Shown: positions 55,401 to 64,000 of the stretch, in pieces
How positions within the stretch are numbered: position 1 is the stretch's first letter
Layout of the letters: the number at the start of each line of letters is the position of its first letter
Source: Sarcocystis neurona
Taxonomy: Eukaryota > Apicomplexa > Conoidasida > Eucoccidiorida > Sarcocystidae
Assembly: GCA_000727475.1 (NCBI GenBank)
Contig: KL647293.1
Span: 4,042,437 to 4,106,436 of the forward strand
Direction: 5' to 3'
DNA length: 64,000 nucleotides
Notes under the pieces: model-generated
Databases searched by the model: none
Told to the model about the DNA's origin: nothing
What the model saw: the letters and a program-made list of their open reading frames with translations, nothing else
Made by a program: the position numbers and the translations under genes

Positions 55401-58400
55401 TACGTATGTGTATGTACATATATCTATGTGTATGTATTTGTGTTGAATATATGGACGTACGTACGTGTCTGTATGGGGGATCTTCCTTGTGGTGCACGCG
55501 CTGCTGCATGCCTGCATGCAGTGTTATGTTGGGCAGCTGCTGTGTGAGGTGCCGTCGCTGTGTCTGAAACAGACAGAAGGAAACGCAGGACGGATCGAAA
55601 GGGACAGGCAGTCTCTACCCACCACTGCTGTTGCTCCTCTTGCTGCTGCTGCTGCTCCTGTCGCTGCTGCTGCTGTCGCCGCTGTGGGGAGCGCCGACGA
55701 CGTGTCTCAGGCGAAGGGGACGGGGGACGTGGGTTTTTTTTTTTGTTTTTGCTGCTGTTGCTCCCTCAAGCGTACAAGTGGTGGAGGATGGTAACGTATT
55801 AACAAGAGGATGTAATCCATCAACTCCACATCTTCCGATAGCTGTGGCGCTTTCCCTACATATATATATACGTATGCCTGCATACACGTGTGTGAATCTA
55901 TATGCGTGTATATATATATATATGTATACATGTATATGTGCGTGTCCGTGTACATATATATATATATGGATGTAAATATGTGTGTATGTACACATTCGTG
56001 TACGTACAGACACGGCATGTATGTATATACTCAAAGAGGCGGATACATATATATATATATATATACACGTATATATAGGGATAGAAGGTAGAACAAGTAT
56101 GCGTATATATAGATATATATATGCATACATATATATATGTATGTGTGTATATGCGTATAGTTATGTAGAAACAACTAGTGTTAGCTACGGTGAAGAGAAA
56201 GTGAATAGAAACAACGCGTCGACGAGAATACCTCTTCGAAAGAAAAGACCATCGAGATTTTGGGGGAACGCCATCGTTAGATGCGGCGCATCACATAGTC
56301 AGGCGCGCCAGCAAAAGCTTCTCGAGAACCGCTGACGAAGTAAAGGAAACGGGTACGCGAGCTGCTGGGATGAGGCTCGGGTTACGCTGTTGGCTGCGCC
56401 GCTCCTCTCCTGCTGCTGCAGCTGCTGTTGTCTGTGCTGCTGCCGTGCTGCCGCGTACGTGCGTGTATGTATATGCGTATCCACGTGTATTGCATGGGTT
56501 CTTCGGCCACGAAGAGAACAAAGGAGCCAGCGGAGAAGAAGCGACTGGCTTTGCTGTGTGTATTGCGTCTCTCCCGTACAGTTCGGCCGCGTTGAGAAGG
56601 TGGAGCTGCAGCCCGAGGAGCAGGTTGCCTGCGTTTTCTTCGCCGACCGCGCCGCAGCGGAAGAAGCAGCGGAACTTGCTGCAGATTCTCTAGCTCTTCC
56701 CTACCTGCTCGTATGCAAAACTTGCTGCTGCTGCTGCCGCTAACTGCAGCTGCTGTCGTGCTGCTGCTGCTTTGCGAGGCTGCTGCTGCTGCTCGTACCA
56801 GCTGCTTCTGCGGTCTGTGCTGCTGCGCTTCTTCTCCCAGCCGTGTCTGCTGTCCGTGCTGCTGGTGCACCTTCTCTCGGAGCTGCTTCTGCTGAATTCC
56901 TGGTGCTGTGGCTGCTGACACCGACTGCTGTTTCTGTGGTCTTCCTCGCGGCCACTGCTGTCTCCGGCAGCTGCTGCTGCCGCCTCTGCTGCTGCTGCGC
57001 TTCTGTTCAGCGGCTCCTGCGGTTGCCTTTGATGTCGCTGCTGCCGCTAGCTGCTGCTGCCGCTAGCTGCTGCTGCCGCTAGCTGCTGCTGCCGCTATTT
57101 ATGCTGGTGCTGTTGCCATAGGAGCTGTTGCTGCTGTATAAGATGCAGCTGCTGGAGCCCGTGACTGTTGCTGCTGCTGCTGCTGCTACGACCACCGGGA
57201 TTTGCAAATGCCGCTGCCGCTGTTTCTCTGCGTGCCGGGCTGCTGCTGTTTGTGGCCGCTGCTGCTCTCAGAACTGCCGCCGCTGCTCTGTTGCGTACCC
57301 TGGGGGAGCTGGTGCGACTGCTGCATGCTGTTGCCCCTCCGAGGATCGCTACTGCTGCTGCTTTCTTAGAAAAAACGCTCTCTGCTGTTCCGTCGTGCGC
57401 GGGGGCGGCTGGTCGTAGCAGCAGCTGCTGCTTCACAGGACGCAATTGGTGCTAGAGGAGGTGCTTGTTGGCGTTTGCTACTGCTGCTGCGCCTGCGTGA
57501 GATGGGAGAGCGCGGTTCGTTTTAGCAGCGCTGCCGAGCCCCTGCTGCTGCTGGTGGTGCTGCGGCTGTCGCTCATTGCTGCAGCAGCCTGTCTCCCGTC
57601 GCGGTGCTCCGTCTCTGTGCGTCTTGTGACTGCTGACGCTCCTGCTGTTGTAGCTCGGTGCTGCACTTGCTGCTGTGGCACCCCTTGTGGACTGTACTGG
57701 CACCTCTCCTGCCGCTTCCTTCTTCCCCTTCTCTTCACGGGCTGCTGTCCGTCTCCCCGTGCTGCTCGGCGTCGGCCGGTGTTGCCGCCGCTGCGCTGTT
57801 CAGCGGACCGCTGTTCGACGCTGGCCCCCTGTTTTGCTGTTGTTGCAGGCGGAAGTCCAGCCTGGTGCCGGTCCGCTTCCTCCTCCTGCTGCACAGAGAG
57901 CTTCTTTGGGACGAGGTGCTGACGCCGGAGCTACTGCAGCAGATCCTCTAGCAGGAGCAGCAGCAGCGTCAGCAGGAGGAGCAGAAGCACCGGGAGCAAC
58001 GCTGCGTAAGCGTACTCATCAGATGATGTCGCTTGCTTCTCCCGCTTCTCCGCCTCCCCCTCCGGCGTCTGTTCCTGCTGCTATTGGAGGGGCGGCGTCT
58101 GCTCCTGCTCTGCATACTGCAGCAGCAACAACTGCACTTCAGTCCGCTGGGGGGGGCGACCTGCATTCGTCTGCTGCAGCTGCTGCTGCTTCGCTGTACG
58201 ACCCGCGCGCCGCAGTTGCTGCTCCTCCTCCGCATGCGTTCCTGCCCCACACGCAGCGACAACAAACGTACGCTGCGCTGGCAACCCAAGACTTAACTGC
58301 ACCGCCCAGCAGACTCGAGCTGCTCCAGCAGCAACAGCGGCAACAAGGCAGACTGCTGCTTCCTCGTGCAGCTGCAGCAGCAGCGGCGCCGCCAGTCGTG

Positions 58401-61400
58401 TACATGCCATCCCTGAGAGGCGGCTCGAACAAATTCGAATCTGATGAATACGTTCGGAAGAAGGTAACGCATGCGACCACCCCAACTGCTGCTGCAAACG
58501 ACAGGCGAGCCGTCGCCGTAGTGGTGCTGCAGGCCCAGCTCCGGGCGACGTGAATTCTGCTGCTGCTGGTGCCTCGCCAGACTGCGTCTGACGAGCTCCT
58601 CCTGCTGTTGCGTCTTCTCTACGATGTCTCGTTCTGCTGTGACAAATCGTTGGGTACGCGTGCACCTGTCGCTGCTGCTGTCCGGTTTACGTCTTCTTTG
58701 CTGCTCCTGCTGCTGAATTTTCCTTGATACTAAGGTTGCTTCTGCCGAAGAGCCGTTGCTGCTGCTGCTGTCGCATACGCTGTACGCTGATGTGTCGCGC
58801 TGCCGCAACAGCAGAGGCGTTGTGGCTGCAGCGGTTACGTATACATCGATGATATGTAGGGCACGTAATCTACACAAATATGTATATATATATATGTGTA
58901 CACCACGTATACGGTTATGTATATGTATGCATATATGTGTAGTGCATTGCTGCTGTTGCTGCCGGGTGTGGATCTATTCGAGAGACGTTAGTGGCGCCTC
59001 CACCCTTGTAGTACTCCCCATTGTAATCGGGAGTTGCTGCCTGTCTCTGCTGCGTGTAGACATGCCGATCACGTGCTGCTGGTGCTACTTGTAATGCGCC
59101 TGATATATATATATATGAGTATATTTTCATAAAACGCATAGATAATAGTCAGGTTCCACAGTGATTTTTTATGAAGCCGTACGCAGCTGTCGGTGCTGCT
59201 GCTGCCGCTGGCGGCTGCCGTCTAGTGGACGGCTGTTGCTGCTGCGTCCTGCGCCACTGCTGTAGTTGCTGCGCCGGTTGCTGCGTCTTTCGGAAGGGTT
59301 GAATGGGTCTCTGCTCCAGCTGTTGCTGCTGACACTCCCTCCTGCTGATGCAGCCGTTGTTGCGCTTCCTGCTGCTGCTCCTGCCGCTGCATCTGTTCGG
59401 GAGTGTACCGCTGTCTGCTACACCCGTTGCTGCCGACACTCCGACTTGCTGCTGCCGCTGCTGCTGTCGTGCACCTGCTGCTGCTGCGCCTCGTGCTACC
59501 CTCGTGATGATGGGTGTCGTGCTGCTGTTCTGTTGCTGCGCATTTTCCTGCTGCGCAGCGGCGTCTAGAGGAGCTGCAGCAGCAACGACTGCATTTTCAA
59601 CAGAAGCAGCAGGAGCTGCTTGCCAGATTAACGGGCAGCATGCAAGTATGTCTCTCCTTTAAGAATGCCAGTTGCGCCCTTCCGCGCGTGGAATTGTGGA
59701 AAGTGTGTACGCACGCCTTTCTTGCATTTCTGTACATGTTTCTCGTGATTGAACGTACGTAGCTAAACCTACATGTGATATACATGTGATACACCGTGAT
59801 GTACTACATCTACATCCATATTCACACGTATACACGTGTATATATATATATATATATATTTACTGGTGTATACATACACATATTTATCTATAAATTCATA
59901 TATATACACATGAATGCGTATGTAAGTAACCGTAAATGTCTAGAGCATATGTAGCTGCTACGTGTAAATATTTGTATATATAGAGAGAGGGAGAGAGAGA
60001 AAGAGCTGCTACCTGTAGGTATATATATATAATTATACGATATATACATATATATATGTGCACCATAGACAACATGGCCATAGATATATATATATATATA
60101 TATGAATATGCAACAGAGACTGACGTGCACATACATAATTGTTGGAGTACATATATAAATATCAGAGAGATGCGTCTGCAGAATAGGTAACCGTCTGTGT
60201 ATGAAATACAGATAGACGCTACCTATAGATATATATATGGTAGATAATGTGGTGCTACGCATGCATATGCGTGTACACATACATATATAGATGATCTACA
60301 CGCATATATATGTGTGTGTAAGGGTGTGCGGGTGCAATGTTTCGTAGGACGCATCTTGTGTACCCGCGTCATTCTTTTTTTTCTTCGCGTCGCGCACTGC
60401 TATTCGCAAGTGTATGAATTTGTAGACATAGAGACAAAAAGAGATACAGACATATAGTGAGAGAGACCGAAAGCTAGATAGGTCGATAGATATAGAGAGA
60501 GATACAAAATGTGCGTATACATATATATATATATATATGTATACCTTTGTGTCTAGGTAGATCTACGTGTATTGTAGTGCACGCGTACGCAGATAGAAGT
60601 GTACACTTGTATAGACAGATCTACACATGTAGTAGCACATATTCATATATATTCGTATGCTTGCGCATGTACGTATGAGAATGACTGTGTGGGACGAAGG
60701 CGGTAGTGGGATGTTAGGTCGGTGAGGTCGTGGGGCTGCTGTTCAGGAGCTGCCGTTGCTGCTGTGGCACGTGCTGTCCTGTATCCGTCGTGCTGCGGAT
60801 GTTGCTGCTGCTGCTGCTGTCGGCTGGGGACTTGGTCTGGGTGAGCTGCTGGGACTGCGGCTGTTGCTGCGGCTGCGGTGGCGATGGTGTCGTGGGGCGG
60901 ATGAATTTTCTACGGATTTTGCATTCCTACCCGCGAGTGCGGTTCTTTCTTTTCCTGCTGCAGCAACGAGAAGGTGTGCTGCCGCGTTTTCCCGGCGCTT
61001 GCTGCTGCCTTTGCTTTGTCCCGTTCGCTGCTGCATGTGCGCCTCCTCTCCGCAGCTGCTTCTCTGGCCCTCTCCCTTCTGCTGCTGCCGTCACTGCCCC
61101 TGCTGCTGCTGCTGCCGCGTTCCTGCACTTCCTGCGGCTGCTGGTGTCACTGCTGCAGTTGGAGTAGGAGCCGCCGCGGCTGGCTGCTGTGCTGCCACTG
61201 CTGCGATTGCTGCTCTGCAGCCGAGGTTTCTCGCGTCTTCCCCTCTGCGCGCGTCCGACCGCCGCCGGGGGGTCCTCCGGCTCTCAACAGGTGCTCCGAT
61301 GGCTGCGGCTGCAGCTGTTTCTTCTTTTTTATCTGCGGCTGCTGCGGCTTCTTCTCTGTTTGCTGCTGCTGCTGCCTATTCTGTTTTATCTGCTGGTGCT

Positions 61401-61750
61401 GCTTCTTCGGTCTTTGCTGCTGCTGCTCCTTCTTCATTATTATCTGCTGCTGCTGCTTCTGCTGTTTTATGTACTGCTGCTGGTGCGTCTTCTGCTGCTG
61501 GTGGTGGTTGCGACTGTAGGCGGGTGGCGCTGTTTCTTGGTACGAGCCATCATCCCCTGCGCTGCACGCGCACGCGCTGTTGCCGCTGCTTCTGTTGCTG
61601 CTGCTGTTGCTGCTGGGTGCGTCCAGGCTGCGCTGGCGCGTCTGACGGACCCGCAGACGTCGGAAGCAAAGAAGGGAGCAATTCAGCTGCTTATCAAGTC
61701 TGTGCGCGAGAAAATTAATCGGCTCACAAGTCAGATTGATGAAGGCAAAG
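52416..61750 (+). CDS. RBM26/RBM27-like RRM protein (partial gene model)
   Basis: Likely nuclear RNA-binding protein of the RBM26/27 type, a family linked to nuclear RNA surveillance. Exons: 52416-53777, 56582-56710, 57849-58463, 59559-59645, 61627-61750; all junctions GT-AG and phase 0, the last donor phase 1. Exon 1 is Gln/Pro/Ala-rich and ends with the start of an RRM (CLRLAGLPSKLLVAQEQLLS, FCSM). The next exon completes it (FGRVEKVELQPEEQVACVFF). A Pro/Ala/Gln linker ends SNKFESDEYVRKK. A coiled coil follows (RRLEELQQQRLHFQQKQQEL; then TSEAKKGAIQLLIKSVREKI, NRLTSQIDEGKG). The RRM, linker and charged coil order matches the family. No CCCH zinc finger, PWI-like domain or second RRM was found, so exons are missing on one or both sides. 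The ATG at 52416 may not be the true start. Confidence 0.68.
53778..56581 (+). other. 2.8 kb intron splitting the RRM
   Basis: Donor TCCATG|GTATTC, acceptor CTCCCGTACAG|TTC. It contains AT-microsatellites and a CTG-rich patch (55620-55690). Joining across it restores a continuous RRM in phase 0. Confidence 0.75.
56582..56710 (+). other. RRM second-half exon
   Basis: 43 residues, FGRVEKVELQPEEQVACVFF then ADRAAAEEAAELAADSLALP YLL. This is the RNP-like strand followed by the second helix. Aromatic residues of the RNP1 core are partly kept (VACVFF). Confidence 0.75.
57043..57096. repeat. 16-bp repeat CCGCTAGCTGCTGCTG
   Basis: Three to four perfect copies in the CTG-rich intron before exon 57849. 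Confidence 0.88.
57849..58463 (+). other. linker exon of the RRM gene
   Basis: 205 residues, acceptor TTGTTGCAG, donor AAGAAG|GTAACG. Ala/Pro/Gln-rich with LRKRTHQMMSLASP, and a conserved-looking end VVYMPSLRGGSNKFESDEYV. A second frame is open at the 5' end (to 57951) but does not continue. Confidence 0.6.
59559..59645 (+). other. coiled-coil exon 1
   Basis: 29 residues, RRLEELQQQRLHFQQKQQEL plus LARLTGSMQ. Acceptor CTGCGCAG, donor CAA|GTATGT. Strong heptad-like charge pattern. Confidence 0.68.
59770..60720. other. AT-microsatellite stretch inside an intron
   Basis: TA runs, GAGA runs and mixed sequence. No exon seen. It lies between the two coiled-coil exons, and the intron's 3' end (60730-61626) is CTG-rich. 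Confidence 0.6.
61627..61750 (+). other. coiled-coil exon 2
   Basis: AALARLTDPQTSEAKKGAIQ, LLIKSVREKINRLTSQIDEG, K. Acceptor GCGTCCAG, donor GCAAAG|GTACGT phase 1. It resembles the 'kpEeramimkTLkeL.ekI.qLkdE' segment of RBM26/27. Confidence 0.72.
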
Positions 61751-63400
61751 GTACGTCTACTTTTCTGAAAGGGCATCTGAACGGCAGCAAATTCGTCGGT
61801 CTACCGACGCATGTAGACGTCTCCACCTGTCCTTCTGGGAGATGCTTCCCTATATGTCTACACTACTGCCTACGCACAAACAAATGTGTGGACCCCAAGA
61901 TTTATATATTCACGCACACTTGTGTAGATGTATCGACTTATCTATATATGTGGAAGAAGAGGGAAATACAGATATGTACGGATAAGTGTGTATAGGTGGT
62001 GGCTGAAAATGGGATGCGACACTCCGTAGACACACGTACGTCCCGTTGCTGTGACCAGGCCGTCACTTTTGCTTCTTCGCAGTGTCCTAAACCGGCGAAC
62101 ATTCCTATCATATATATATATATACTAGATATATATAGATAGATAGGTACATAGAGAGACTTGTACATAGATAGATGGGTACATAGATAGATGGATACAT
62201 AGATAGGTATATGGATGCCCAAATAGGTAGACAGATAGATAAATAACCGCCAAGTTACAAGTTATTGATTGGTGTATATATATATATATATGTATATATA
62301 TGGTGTATATATATATATGTGTATATATAGAGAGAGAGAGACAGACAGATAGATGGATAGTGATCGAGCACACCAGTCATATATATACATATATATGTAT
62401 GTATATAGAGACATAGATAGATAAATCGATAACAGCCAAATTACCAGTCACCCACATATATATATATATATATGTACGTAGACATATATATATATATAGG
62501 GAGGAAGAAGATATGGTGAATACCGTTTCGTACAGGGAAACACGCACGCATAGAGCGACTTCTTCTTCCGTACTTCTTTCCGTAGGTGCATGCCAGGAGT
62601 TATAAACAAATAAGGGCGAAGAAAACCACTCGTAACTTCGACACTTTATTGTCAACGCACTTGTGCACCAATTAAATCTATCTACCTACCTACATATACA
62701 TATGTATATGTATACACATCAACATATATATATCTATATTTTCCCTGTATCTCTGCAAGTTTTTTGCTGTACACAATATATATAAAACATGTACACGAGG
62801 GTTCGTATATATACATATATGTAAATATAAGTCTGTGTTGGTAGAGAGAGACGGAGACGTGTAGAGAGTCCTGCGTTCTGCAGCTACGGTGAAAAGAGCT
62901 GCATGCGTCGTGCGCTTGGGTCTACAAGAACGGCGCTGCTGCGCGTTGTCTCTTGAGACTGATCTGAACGGGAGACGCGGCAGCAGCCCTTCGAGCCTCC
63001 GTCGGTCGAACTGCGTCATTTTCTTTTCTAAACTCCTCGTCTACCCTCTCCTACAATATAAACGTAGATACCTCTGTATATATGGAAGGGCTCACGGGGG
63101 CGTCCTCGGTTCCTCGTACATGTACATATATATATATATATATATGCGCCCACGTGTGGAACAGAGACCTCATCCGAAGCTTCTATATCTGTATATATGT
63201 ATATATAAATATGTTCATATATATATATATATATATGTACATGTATATATATATATATGTTTGTGGTTGCTTACGTGAGTATGTGTACAGCTTGTTTACA
63301 CACGTATTTGTAGATGAGACAGTTGATTTCTGTGTGTGTTTCTAAATGTTTCTTTTCCAATCTTGAATCAATAGACCCCGTGTGTAGAACCCACTGCAGT
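61751..63400. other. intron or 3' flank of the RRM gene, microsatellite-rich
   Basis: TAGA/TA tracts dominate (62100-62500, 63120-63260). One phase-compatible acceptor at 62880 (TTCTGCAG) would continue the frame as ATVKRAACVVRLGLQERRCC but shows no family similarity. The true next exon may lie outside the window. Confidence 0.4.
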
Positions 63401-63402
63401 GT

Positions 63403-63990
63403 CTACTTTTCTTCGTTTGTAGAGCCTGTCTCACACACACGTGTGTTGTATACGGATCTGCTGAGACAGCCGTGAGAAGCTGAAATAGAGAGAACTTGGT
63501 GGACTGCGCATGTCTGTGGACGTGGACAGCGGCAGTCGCATGTGTTTCTCTCCGTATATCGTAGCGAACAGGGTCCACCCCCCGCGGTTGCTTCTCTCCT
63601 GAGAAGCAGCTCAGCCGACTGCGCGCACGCATGCAGACATCCGCCCCTGGCTGCCGCCCTTTTTGCTGGCGCAGCAAACGCGTCGTCAAGCAATTCTGCG
63701 CACTCTTCCATTTCTGCTGCCGCAGCAAACGCGTCGCCAAGCAATTCTGCGCACTCTTCCATTTCTGCAGTCTCTTCCTCTCTCGCTTCTGCACTTGCTT
63801 TGTCCTTGTTCGGAGCTTCGGCGCAGCCCCTGGCGCGCGTTGTGGCTGCGTGGGAACATACGTGAGGGACCTGTGCACCCAAGCCCCTGTTTTCTTCAAT
63901 GCAGGTTGCACACACATCGACGGGGGAGCGCGTACGTCTCTCTGAACTATCTGCGTCTGCGTCTGTGTGAGTACATATATACGTGTACAC
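63403..63990 (-). CDS. open frame with a 17-residue tandem repeat, strand uncertain
   Basis: The minus frame contains two copies of AEMEECAELL(G/D)DAFAA, a cysteine-containing acidic repeat, followed by a basic stretch (PAKRAAARGG). The + strand reads the same DNA as ANASSSNSAHSSISA twice, also plausible in this genome. No family recognised. Confidence 0.3.
   Translation of the reverse strand: MYTYICTHTDADADSSERRTRSPVDVCATCIEENRGLGAQVPHVCSHAATTRARGCAEAPNKDKASAEAREEETAEMEECAELLGDAFAAAAEMEECAELLDDAFAAPAKRAAARGGCLHACAQSAELLLRREATAGGGPCSLRYTERNTCDCRCPRPQTCAVHQVLSISASHGCLSRSVYNTRVCETGSTNEEK
63671..63770. repeat. 51-bp tandem duplication
   Basis: Two copies beginning GCAGCAAACGCGTCG at 63671 and 63722. 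They are almost identical and the length keeps the reading frame on either strand. Confidence 0.93.
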
Positions 63991-64000
63991 GCATACTTGA

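Overview
The window looks like nuclear DNA of an apicomplexan coccidian, most likely an Eimeria species. The support is compositional. Long (CAG)n/(CTG)n tracts run through exons, introns and intergenic DNA. Predicted proteins are crowded with homopolymeric Gln, Ala and Ser. Genes carry many GT-AG introns, and AT-dinucleotide microsatellites separate the GC-richer islands. There is no bacterial-style operon, rRNA, tRNA or CRISPR. One 439-base run of N (26306-26744) marks an assembly gap. Because CAG/CTG tracts contain no stop codon in any frame on either strand, long open frames prove little here. I relied on conserved motifs, splice sites and intron-phase agreement.

The best-supported locus is a single + strand gene at about 12957-38092. 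It encodes a copper-transporting P1B-type ATPase. I could chain 12 exons with GT-AG introns and matching phases at every junction. The chain carries, in order, a heavy-metal-associated domain (GMRCTSC), a degenerate second one, eight membrane segments, ITGES, CPC, DKTGT, SEHP, the nucleotide-binding GxG, an SGD hinge, GDGVNDAP and the last two membrane helices with FNFFSIP and MAVSS. The predicted protein is about 2591 residues, far longer than usual family members. The excess comes from Ala/Gln/Ser-rich insertions placed inside or between conserved domains.

A second recognisable + strand gene (52416-61750, continuing 3' if intact) resembles RBM26/RBM27-type RNA-binding proteins. A Gln/Pro-rich N-terminal exon leads into an RRM split by a 2.8 kb intron, then a linker and a charged coiled coil spread over two exons. 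An SR/Gln-rich exon just upstream (47173-50395) may be its 5' part or a separate gene.

Other regions are less certain. Minus-strand genes are supported near 1412-4761 (two exons, phase-matched), 7094-8839 (3' exons), 41123-41361 (3' exon) and 44696-44962. Several stretches (8.9-12.4, 39.2-40.6, 42.6-46.9 and 63.4-64.0 kb) have protein-like frames on one or both strands that I could not resolve. The rest is AT microsatellite DNA with several local tandem repeats. The genes I can name, a copper pump and an RNA-processing protein, have no obvious joint pathway.
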